In this document: piece after piece, positions 41,439 through 50,381 of the stretch
Numbering within the stretch: the first letter of the stretch is position 1
How the letters are laid out: the number at the start of each line of letters is the position of its first letter
Assembly (NCBI GenBank): GCA_001910725.1
Contig: MJGA01000078.1
Span: forward strand, 1 to 50,381
Direction: 5' to 3'
Source: Phanerodontia chrysosporium
Taxonomy: Eukaryota; Basidiomycota; Agaricomycetes; Polyporales; Phanerochaetaceae
DNA: 50,381 nucleotides
The notes under the pieces: generated by a model
The model's input: only the letters and a program-made list of their open reading frames with translations
Told to the model about the DNA's origin: nothing
Database searches by the model: none
Made by a program: the position numbers and the translations under genes

Positions 41439-43161
41439 ATGACACTGAAGATAGCTATTTGGTACGTCGTAACTTGCTCTGTCGAGATGCGCAAATTTCT
41501 GACCGTACGGTACAGCGGCGGAGGGATCGGCGGCCTCGCCCTCGCTCTGGTCCTCAAGATCCATGCCTCGTCGTCACCGTTGACAGTCGACTTGTATGAG
41601 GCTGGCGAGGCGTTCACCGAGGTCGGTGCTGGTATCACGATCTGGCAGCGCACGCGCAGTATCTTCGAGTCCCTCGGTCTCGTCGAGGTGCTTCGTCGCC
41701 GCGCGTACTCTCCGCCGTTCACGCTCCGCAAAAGCGACACGAAGGAGCCCTTTGCGTTCCACACCATGCATATACCCAGTGAGCTCCTCGCCATCCAGTT
41801 CGGTGTGACCAAGCTAACATTGATCATTGCACTCATCGCAGACGGTAGCATCACGCTTCCCCGCCCAGACATGGTCCAGTTTCTCGTCGAGAACCTAGAG
41901 CGCGACGCCGTCCCGTGGCTGCACGTACACTTCTCCAAGCGGCTGCAGACGTACGAGCAAGACGAGAGCGGTGTCACGCTGCACTTTGCGGACGGCTCTG
42001 CTTCGCGTGCTCACGTGCTCGTCGGCGCAGACGGCATCGGATCAGCGACGCGGAAGACGATGTACGCGCACATGGCGGCGCGTGTGGCACAGAGCGATCG
42101 TGCGGAAGCTGCCGCGCTCCTGCAGCGCGCGCAGCCCAAGTGGACGGGCACGTACGCGTACAGGACGCTGCTCGACGCGGGCAAAGTGCGGGCTGCGTCG
42201 CCCGACAACTGCATTCTCACCGATGGCCTCATGGTGCGCGTTCCGCATCGGTCTCCTGCCCGGTCCCGTTGCTGATGCTGCGCTAGTGGTGCGGCACAGG
42301 TCAGGTATGCGCAAGTTGCGGACTAGCGAGCGAAGGGCATCGGACTCACACGGATTTGATAGCACGTCGTGTCGTATCCGATCTCTTCGACAGTGATCAA
42401 CATGGTCGTCTTCGAGACGATACCTGGCGGTCTTGACACACCGCTGAAAGGGCCTCCTGTGACTCCCGCTTCCGCCCAGGACGTTGTTCGGCTGTACAAG
42501 GACTGGGAAGACAATCTGTGCATCGCAATGGAGGTGCGTTTCTCGTGTGATCGTCACACTGGCACTGCGAAGCTGAGCCTGCTGGGACGACCTCTAGAAA
42601 GTTGATAACATCTCAAAGTGGGCTATCAGCCATATTCGTGACCTCCCGCGATACGCAGACGGGAGGGTAGTTCTTCTGGGTGACTCGGTCAGTCCGCATG
42701 CTCGCTTTCTTGCCCGCCTACCTTCTCACCATGCCTAGGCACACGCAATGAGCACCCATTTCGGAGCCGGCGCTGGCCAAGCGATAGAGGCACGTCACCG
42801 CATCTCGATGCGAGAGTCCTTCAACGCCTAACTAGCTGCCGCTCAGGACGCGTACATGCTCGGGCGTATTCTTACGCGTCAAGGGATCACGCCAGAGAAC
42901 GTCGCGAACGCCTTGCAGATATACGATCGGGTGCGCCGACCCATCGCTCGCAAGGTGGTCGAGAGCTCGCTGAGGATCGGGTTCCTCTACGAGTTGCACC
43001 CCGACTACCTGCCTTTGGGCACAAACGTCGAGCGTCTCCGTGCAGGGGACCCATCCGAGCTGAAGAAGGTGACAGACGAGCTCCAGGAGATTTGGAGCTT
43101 TTACAGGGACGAGATGCCTGAACAGGATTGGGAGCGTGCCTGCGCGATGTTCGAGGAGTGA
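41439..43161 (+). CDS. FAD-dependent monooxygenase FMO-A' (right-arm copy, intact)
   Basis: This is the mirror copy of FMO-A, starting MTLKIAI at 41439 and ending CAMFEE at 43161. All eight exons, the WCGTGQ microexon and the GC donor (ATAGAG|GCACGT) are kept. Differences are few substitutions (for example DAGKV for DAAKV) and a changed intron 2, whose acceptor here is a stronger GCAG. The Rossmann (CGGGIGG), DG (GADGIGSATRK) and GD (LLGDS) motifs are complete. The upstream CTACTTAAGAC element is also kept (41369-41379). Unlike the neighbouring right-arm genes, no frameshift was found. Confidence 0.88.
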
Positions 43162-43912
43162 TCATAGATACAGCCTTGTCCATGTTCTCTTCACTCAAAT
43201 GCTCAATCGAAATAGAGTGCAGTTCGCAGAGAACAGGCTGGCCTTGTCTTCGGCCATGAGCGCACCATGCCCGGGGCGTGATAAGCGCCGGTGCTTGTGC
43301 CAAGCCAAGTGCCCGGTCTCTGCCACGCAGTTCGTACTTTCACACACACACACTCTCGTGCATGCTCTTCAGCGAGCTCGAGCAGGCCCGCCGCGGACGT
43401 AACTCAAACATTGCCTCGCAGTATAATTCTGATTTCCGCTCGGACGGAGGTCGGCTATCTTCGCGCTTTTTTTCATATGATTAGGGGTGCTGACTATCGG
43501 TGATGCCAGTGTCGAATCAGGACCAGGTTGCAGTCAGACGTCGGGTACAACGTCCACCCACATCCGATAACGTTTTTTGAGCTCAGGTGGCGGTTAGGCG
43601 ACGGCCCAAGGTGGGCGACAAGGGCTGCTTTTGTGTCGCAAACCGCTTAGCGCTTCCTCGCCCGCGCAGGAATCACCGAATGCTGTACCGAATGCCGTTC
43701 CATTGAGGCGACCCTAGCCTGCACATCAGAACGTGCTGCGCCACACACGGAGCACGCAACTTCCGCAGAACGCTTTCGATCGCGCCGCGGAGCTCACGGT
43801 AATCACCGCGCTCAGACGGGTCTTCATAAACCAGGCTTATCGTCCATTCGACAGACACGATGCTTCGTGCTCCAGCATCTTCGTCGCCAAAGCGTCGCAG
43901 CGTCGAGTCGGA
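43162..43912. other. GMC' promoter / FMO-A' 3' region
   Basis: Mirror of 23730-24475. A CACACACACAC run near 43342-43352 is longer than at the left-arm site, which is ordinary microsatellite variation. No gene is seen. Confidence 0.4.
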
Positions 43913-46826
43913 ATGGCATCCTCCCCAAATCTCGCTACAGTCTCAGATGTCGGCGGACATACCTTCGACTATGTGATCATCGGTGCGTAGACACGCTCCG
44001 CTCAGTACGTGTGCCATTCTAAATTGGGAGACTTTTGTGTGTGAAGGCGGCGGAGTAAGTTGCATGCAGACTCTTGTTATGTTGACCTGACGCACTGCAG
44101 ACTGCGGGATGCGTACTGGCAAGCCGGTTATCCGAAGACCCAAAGGTATCGGTCGCAGTGCTCGAGGCGGGCAAGTCTAGCCTCGAGGATCCTCTCGTTG
44201 GTGAGTGCATGGCGCACACCGCTGCCTTTCAGGTCATTGACGATTCCTTAGCTGCGCCTATGGGATACCTGCGAGAGATTCGGAACCCGGAGTACGACTG
44301 GATGTTCGCTATAACCCCACAGCCAAATGCCCCTGTCGCACACATGCATCCCTGGGCTCGGTCAGTCATGTCTGCACATACCGAACGACGACTTCCTGCT
44401 GACCACGGTTGCAGGGGAAAGATGCTTGGCGGCAGTTCCGCGATCAACATCATGGCCTACACCAAGCCTGTCCGGGAGGAGCTGGATGGTACGGCTCGCG
44501 TCTACGTCCTGATGCTAGGCATGCGGCTGACGGAACTTTCAGCTCTCGAGACGTTGGGGAATCCCGGATGGAACTGGGGGACGTACCAGAAATATGCCAA
44601 GAGACTTGAGAGGTGCGTTCAGGTCAGATTGCACGACAAGTCATCTTGTCCCTGACGCAAAGCCGCGCAGATTCTGCACTCCACCGCCACCGATTATGGA
44701 TGAAGAGTTCCGGAACCTGTACAACCCTGACTCTGTTGGTCACGACGGTAGGATTCCCTGTCACGCTGATAAGCCTTCACGATTGACCTCGGCGGTGCAG
44801 GAAAACTAACCCTCACCTTCATTCCGACCGGTTCCGGCGCCGACGCAGCATTCCAGCAGGTATGAACACGCTTCTCATGTGTAGGCACTCACAGGCACTG
44901 ACGAACTCGATTCTCCCAGAGTGTCGCCAACAACGGTGTTGACATCATCAGAGACGCGGTACGTGTTCGTTACGCTTCCGTGCTTACTCTAGGCTGATTT
45001 CTGTCTCAGCTGGACGGCGAGGTATGTTTCTGCACGTAGCGCAGTCGTCCATTGCTCATTTGCTGCAGGTGATCGGCATTTGGAAGGGACTCTCCACGGT
45101 AGACCCCCAGACTGGCCACCGCGTTGACGCGGCCAAGGTATAGTTCCTTGCCTTGAGTTAACAAGAATGCATGTCGACGTCCGAGTGTTGCCAGGCATAT
45201 CTTCTTCCTGCGCTGGGAAGGCCCAACTTGACGGTCCTGACAGAGGCATATGTCTGCCGAATTCTGACCCGCACAGAGGACGGCAGTGTGATTGCAAGCG
45301 GAGTCGAGTTTGAGCATGGAGGCACGCGATGCACGGTCTCTGCAGGACGCGAAGTCATTCTTTCTGCGGGGTGAGTCGCGCCATCGTTTCCCGGCACGGC
45401 ATGCAAAATCCTTGTTCTGAATCTTTTGTTTATGAAGCGCCCTCAAAACACCCCAAATTCTAGAGCTCAGTGGCATCGGTGACCCGAGGATACTGGAACC
45501 GCACGGCATCAAGACCGTAGTCAACCTTCCTGCCGTCGGAACGAACGCTCAAGAACACATTACGAGTCCGACCCTTCTCTATAGTGAGTGGTCAGGGGAC
45601 GCTAATCTTCGATATAACTCATTTTGCGCTGACGACTAGGGATGCGCGAGGACAAAGGAATCGTCACAACTCACGTGCTCGTCCAGGAAGAGCGCATGAA
45701 GGAAGTGTACGCTCGACTGTAAGTGGCCACGCACGCCCCGCTGACCCGGCTGCTGATCGTCGATATCCTGTTCGTAGCAATCTGAAGGGCGACTTCAACC
45801 TGCTCATCAACAACTTCGCCTTCGTCCCGTTGCACGTGGCGTCCGACCAGGCCGAGGCCCTTATCGCGAGGAAGAAGGCGCCCTCGCACACGCCGACCTG
45901 CCGCCGGGCTGCGGAAGCAGTACGAGGTGCAGCTGCAGCTCCTCGAGAGCGGCGCGGTGCAGACGTCGAACTGATGTCCACGGCCGTCATCCCGTGGCCC
46001 ATCGCTGACCCGACGAAGCCGCACATGGGTTTCGCGCCTGCGCTGACGCGGCCGTGGTCGCGTGGGACCGTCGTGAGTCTTCCCCTGTCGTGTTCCGGTT
46101 GCTGCTGCAGCTGAATGTTCCACCAGCACATCGCCTCCGCAGACCCCAAGCGGCCCCGCTGATCGACCCTCACTATCTCGAAGACGAATTCGACCTGGAA
46201 GTGCTAGCGGAAGGCTGGAAGTTTGCGCGCAAGGTTGGCCAGACCAAGCCGTGGACCGATGTCTCCGAGGCGCAGGTGAACCCACCACCCGAGATGGACC
46301 TTTCGACGGACGAGCAAGTCAGAGGTGGGAATCTCCAATCCGCTGCACATCCGTAAACGCACTTACAGTTTGACAGAGCTGGTGAAGAAGAACATTGTCA
46401 CGACGTGGCGTACGGAACCGTCCTTTGCTCGTGACTGTTCACTATTTGCTGAAATCGTGGACGCGCAGACACCTGTGGCACTGCCGCCATGCTTCCGAGG
46501 GAGCTCGATGGTGTCCGTCGACCCGACATTGAAGGTGTACGGCACCAAGAACGTCGCGTCGTCGATCTCTCGATTCTACCTCTCCAAATTTCAGTTCATC
46601 CGCAAGGTACGCTTATGTGTTGCCCTCGAAGAATGTATGCTGATCCATAGGCTGTTCTCTAGCTTTTGTTTATGCCCTCGCCGAGCAAGGTCAGTAGTTT
46701 GCGACTGTAGCTCGTCTGCTTTCGCTGAACGCTGCACCAGCCTCCGATATCATCAAAGGTGCTGCGCCACCGCGGCATAATTTTGAGATGCCTGGGATGC
46801 AAGACGTGCACGATGTCCTGTTATAG
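43913..46826 (+). pseudogene. GMC-family oxidoreductase GMC' (right-arm copy, indel-scarred)
   Basis: Mirror of the left GMC gene. ATG 43913, exon 1 ending DYVIIG, 8-nt exon 44047-44054, then TAGCVLASRLSEDP. Relative to the left copy it has three 1-nt deletions within about 75 nt (near 45880, 45903 and 45952). Together these restore the frame but replace about 25 residues. It then has a 1-nt insertion near 46516 and a 1-nt deletion near 46549, which again cancel but alter the active-site-proximal stretch after TWHTCGTAAMLPRELDGV. A final deletion near 46765 removes the normal stop and adds a tail ending DVLL at 46826. It is either a decaying copy or one with poor base accuracy. The FAD-binding and signature motifs remain. 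Confidence 0.7.
44047..44054 (+). other. 8-nt microexon of GMC'
   Basis: GCGGCGGA is flanked by GAAG| and |GTAAGT. It is identical in length and function to 23591-23598, with one silent Gly change, so the tiny exon is conserved between the arms although the first intron has diverged. Confidence 0.78.
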
Positions 46827-48107
46827 CCGCCTTAAGGTATCTATGTATGTGCGCCTGCCCTGGACGCCCGTTTCCAGCGTCAAGCTCGAAGGGCGATATC
46901 TTTGCCACCCCGCGCAGGGCTCATGTGAGACGACGAGACGGGTATCTCATATTCCTTCGCTTTCACTCTCTTCTCACGTTCCGCGATGTCCCTCCTGCCG
47001 CTTCGTCCTAGCCCGATCTAGCCGGTTGCTCAGTTCATAACACGTAACCGGAAACTCAACGGAACTGAGACCATCGTACCAGGTTTGTTATCTGCCTACT
47101 GGAGTCTAGCTGCGGGGCTTGCGGCGGCGAATACGGCTTCGACATGCAGCGCCTCAATTTCTGGTATGTTGTATACCTGTGCAACTCATGTGCAGGCTCC
47201 TGACTGAGCTTTTTTCCCCCCTAAGCTGGATGTGTCCGCTGTCATCGGACGTCAAATCCAAGTTCGCACAACGAGACTGTCACGAATCGCAGGGACGAGG
47301 CTCTGCGCAGATTACTATGGTACGTTATTGAACAGTTTCCCCGCTGCTCAGTGGTCCGAATCTTCAGGTTTATGCCTCCGCCACCCTCGTCCGTCATTGA
47401 ATCTAGCTGCGCCGTCATTGCCTGTTGGTCGTCGCTCCCGGTGGCATCTACGAAACATTGTTATTTTCCCGCTGCTATCGTACCATAATCTTAGTGAGTA
47501 TGAACATATCTCATCAATCCATCCCCAAGGTACAGTCGGCCGCTGCCTGCATTTGTATCGGTGCTAACACTAATATCAATGTTGGCAGCTTCTGTATATG
47601 CCCTTGCCGAGTGTGGTGCAGGTTGACCACCTGTCCCCTTTCTCTAACCCTTGTGTCTCTCCCTCTTGCCGCTAACATTATCAAAAGAACTACATAGAAT
47701 CTTTTCGCCTCACCGACAAGATCCAATTCGCAAAGCGATAAGGCTAGGCTCGGCATATGGACAAAGCTGGTTGCGGCTTATTGGATGGTCATAGGATCGG
47801 ATTCAGAAATGGACGTGAATGGCAGAGTGGCTTCTCCCAAAGCCTTCACGGGGTGTATCGCGGTATCCTGAAACCTCAGATGACGATGGACCCTGAGCTT
47901 CTCCCGTGCAACAAATGGAAATATGTAGTTCTAATGCTAATATACACGCATCACCATAATAGCATACTACCAGAATGGAGTCCCACGGGCTGTCGTAGGA
48001 AGCTCCTGGGTGTATATAAGGCCCTTTCGCGGGCACGTCAGAGCTCTGGCAGTCTCATTTCTTGTTCACCACCCATCGAACTCTTTTGATCTCCTTCAGT
48101 GGTGCCA
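46827..48107. other. duplicated intergenic DNA of the right arm
   Basis: Mirrors 18615-20860 without the 0.91-kb segment. Carries the BTB' TATA box (TGTATATAAG, 48011-48020). No gene is recognised, and the open frame at 47757-48089 has its twin at 18640-18972 with one residue changed. It has no domain and probably stays open by chance. Confidence 0.45.
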
Positions 48108-48244
48108 CTTGCAACAGAAGCTTCAGTTGGGCAGGTCACCTACCCAGGAAATTTTCCTGTAGCCCTTTGACCTGCAGTTGACCTGCCGCCAAGCGCATGA
48201 GCAATATTTTACTTTTCGGGAATTTAGTTGAAATTCCCAAAAAT

Positions 48245-48317
48245 GCGACCAGGCTGGGGTTCGAACCCGCAGCACGCACAATACAACTGACGCGCTTAAC
48301 CACTGAACTACAAGAGC
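48245..48317 (-). other. tRNA-like sequence with Pol III A and B boxes inside the transposon
   Basis: On the minus strand, A box TAGTTCAGTGG (48310-48300) and B box GGTTCGAACCC (48268-48258) are 31 nt apart, as in a tRNA, and the unit is 73 nt long. The T-arm can pair (CTG-bulge-GGG with CCC-CAG), but the acceptor and anticodon stems do not. It is therefore a degenerate tRNA or the head of a SINE, not a working tRNA gene. Confidence 0.6.
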
Positions 48318-49049
48318 TTATTGTCTTTGCATTTAACAAATACATGTATGGTATTGTTGCCTCCGCGCAGCGCTGACCAGCCAGGCCAGGGGGCGCCTAA
48401 CTGTGTGCGAAAGGTCCCTTTGCCCCTAACCCTAGCTCAATATGTCCCAGGCAACCCGACACTTCCACTGTGAGCAGTATGCAGCTCATGAAAGGGTCTC
48501 AGGAAATTTTGTAATGTATATAGCGGCCTGTTATTTCGTTTAGCACCGTATTGAGCATAAGAATGATTATTTACGATTATTTGAGGCATATTATGCATAA
48601 AATATCCACTGCTCCTCTATTTATACCACTTTGAGCGTATAGTATACCCTTAAATTTTGGTTTACATTGGCTATGTTTAGAAGGCCCGTCTGTGTGCATA
48701 CCCGCGATGTATTGCGTGCAGAACTCGTTGCTCTCTCTGTGAGCAGGCAGGCTTGCCAAATCGGGACGCGGCGCTTGGCCGCGGCGGGGTGCCGCCCATA
48801 GCTCCGTCGAGCCATTTCTCGAGCAAGTGAGAAGCTCTGAAGGGTCTGGCTGCCATTTGGGTGAGTTCCCCCTCCCCTTACTCTCTTCTTTTTGCTCTCT
48901 TTTGCCTTGGCTAACCTTTGGCTAACCCTGGGACAGGGTGCTAGGCCGCCTGGGGCAACCCGGCCCTGGCCATGTATGGTGCACAGCGCTGATCACATAT
49001 TTGGCAGCTTTCCATTGTGTGTTATGAGATGATTTTGTAGAATACATGT

Positions 49050-49110
49050 TGTGCCGTCTTGGTTCAGTTGATTTAAGCACCTGCTCTCGGTTCTAATCCG
49101 GCTTTTGACA
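49050..49110 (+). other. second, shorter tRNA-like fragment in the transposon
   Basis: TTGGTTCAGTTGATTTAAGC resembles a tRNA D-arm/A box, and GGTTCTAATCC a B box, but the spacing between them is too short for a tRNA. It is probably an unrelated degenerate tRNA-derived piece. Confidence is limited because such motifs are short. Confidence 0.4.
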
Positions 49111-49257
49111 CTTTATTTACTTTATTTTGTCCGAATTTTCCTATTTTTCTTCGTAGGTCAGAGCAGGTCAGAGCAGGTCGGCGCCTATTTGCAGGTTACC
49201 TGCCCGCAGGAAATTTTCCTCGGTAGGTCACCTGCCGAACTGAAGCGGCTCCTTGCA

Positions 49258-50381
49258 ATGGAATTTGAGGAACATGGTCAACCGTCCCCTGGAGCCCCGC
49301 CATCAGCACCCCGCCGGGTATCTACACCGGACAGTCACATCCTGACTTCAACTCACCAGACATTCCGTCACCCGTCACTGTACTTCGAGGATGGCGACAT
49401 CGCGTTGGCGGCACGCGAATCGGACATGCTTACATACGTCTTCCGCGTCCACCGCCTCTTTCTCAGGCACCACTCTCCCGGCATGGGCGAGTTGATCGCA
49501 ACTAGAGTCGAGGGGCAGGCAGCGGAAGAATACGATGGAGTTCCGCTCGTGCGCATGCCGGAAGAGGATACGGCAGAGAACGTGGCTGAACTACTGGAGA
49601 TACTATACGATGCGTCGTGCGTCGCTGCGTTGATCTTATGCGAGACCGAACTTATAGCTTACCGGTGCTTCTAGCACCCTTTCCCGACGCCTCGGAGACA
49701 ATCGCGCGCGGACACGCCACTTCGCGTGGAAGGACTTCTAAACATATGCAAGACGTACAAGCTTCTCAACGTCGCGTCTGCCATCAAGGAGCACATTGGC
49801 CGAGAATGGCCCACGACGCTAGCAGGCTGGGAGGTCCGGCAGATGGAGCTCACTGGGAGGGCGTTGCACGAGACATTGCCCGAGCCCGTCTCTGCCATCC
49901 AGTTCGCTACAGAACATGACATCCCGAGCGTGCTACCTGCTGCGTTCTACCATCTCTCCATCCTGCCATCTAGACGTGACTGGTGCGACTCCCCCGCCGC
50001 CGCGCCCAACCCTGAGAACGTACTCGCTGCGCGTTGGTTCTCCCTTGATGACTACAACGCGGTGCGCTTCATCAAGGGTCGCGATGCGATGCTGGACTAC
50101 TATTTCGCGCACTTTGCGGACGACATGACGCCCGCACTCAATCGCTATACGAAGCAGTGGGACACCGGATGCAACTGCAAATTTGAACCGCTTCAGCGGG
50201 AGGTCCGCCTGGGGGGCGTGTCGCAGCACCTCGATTGCCTTCATGAACTCAAGCGACTCATACAGCGGTGCAATCACGACTACGGGCTCTGCGGTACCTG
50301 CGTCACTCGCGTCCGTGCGAACTTCACACGGCTCCGTGTCGACATATGAACCAACTTCCAGAGTTCTTCGGTGTGCAGCCT
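49258..50381 (+). pseudogene. BTB/POZ protein BTB' (right-arm copy, disrupted, runs off the window)
   Basis: Begins MEFEEHGQPSPGAPPSAP at 49258, with 1 intron as in the left copy. A transposon ends six bases upstream, separating it from its TATA box at 48011. In exon 2 a 1-nt deletion (ATCGCGCGCGG for ATCGCCGCGCCG, near 49705) shifts the frame and would stop translation at TTCTAA (about 49740). A second 1-nt deletion near 50347 (ATATGAACC for ATATGGAACC) breaks the C-terminus. Exon 1 differs from the left copy at about seven residues. It is non-functional as a full BTB protein unless these are sequencing errors. A truncated BTB domain alone could still be made if a new promoter exists in the element. 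Confidence 0.75.

Larger units (their letters stand above)
48108..49258. mobile_element. 1.14-kb TIR transposon (non-autonomous) with CTTGCAA target duplication
   Basis: CTTGCAA stands at 48108-48114 and again at 49252-49258. The left arm has it once (reverse sense, around 18615), so this is an insertion with a visible empty site. The element (48115-49251, 1,137 bp) has imperfect terminal inverted repeats of about 45 bp: GCTTCAGTTGGGCAGGT and GCTTCAGTTCGGCAGGT lead inward to AGGAAATTTTCCTG and AGGAAAATTTCCTG. CAGGTCA/TGACCTG motifs recur next to both ends, as transposase-binding sites often do. The duplication is 7 bp, or 8 with one mismatch, which would fit hAT; the superfamily is left open. 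No transposase frame is present, but tRNA-like sequence is. Confidence 0.85.
40665..50381. repeat. right arm of giant inverted duplication (runs off the window)
   Basis: This is the inverted counterpart of 17490-26962, with gene order FMO-B relic, FMO-A', GMC', BTB'. It lacks the 0.91-kb ALDH-relic segment and carries an extra 1,144 bp (transposon plus target duplication). Single-base deletions relative to the left arm cluster in short G/C runs of the coding parts. Homology continues to the final base, so the true outer edge lies outside. Confidence 0.93.

Noticed and set aside
48245..48317. A functional tRNA gene
   Set aside because: Internal promoter boxes are good, but the acceptor and anticodon stems do not pair, so it is listed only as tRNA-derived.

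Overview
The window is nuclear DNA of a filamentous basidiomycete, most likely an Agaricomycete of the wood-decay type. This is inferred from many short introns (about 46-61 nt, with GTRNGT-like donors), tiny exons, DUF6533 and BTB proteins typical of that group, GMC oxidoreductases and salicylate-hydroxylase-like monooxygenases. There are no operons and no rRNA, functional tRNA or CRISPR.

Layout. 1-5,150: a gene fusing a Zn2Cys6 cluster to a BTB-family C-terminus. 5,150-6,710: a DUF6533 membrane protein (minus). 7,450-8,846: a non-autonomous Mutator-like element with 9-bp target duplications. 9,398-10,378: a protein of four tandem ZZ zinc fingers. 12,550-14,456: an intact 499-aa aldehyde dehydrogenase. 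15,527-17,195: a C2H2 zinc-finger protein. 17,490-26,962: left arm of a very large inverted duplication, holding BTB, an ALDH relic, GMC and FMO-A. 26,962-40,665: the spacer, holding the rest of FMO-B, then FMO-C and FMO-D, an unknown gene, a multi-pass membrane protein and a second, frameshifted GMC. 40,665 to the window end: right arm, a mirror image holding a FMO-B relic, FMO-A', GMC' and BTB', with a 1.14-kb TIR transposon six bases before the BTB' start codon.

The arms are nearly identical but differ like two haplotypes: substitutions, a ~0.91-kb segment only on the left, a transposon only on the right with its empty site on the left, and many 1-nt indels. The structure is either a real ~10-kb-arm palindrome or two dikaryon haplotypes joined head to head by the assembler.

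Functional theme (inference): four to five FAD monooxygenases, two GMC alcohol oxidases/dehydrogenases and an aldehyde dehydrogenase would together hydroxylate aromatic rings and oxidise alcohols to aldehydes to acids. They lie beside regulatory-type genes (Zn2Cys6-BTB, C2H2, BTB). The FMO array is a duplicated two-gene module (A/C type plus B/D type) and has non-canonical GC-AG introns in some copies only.
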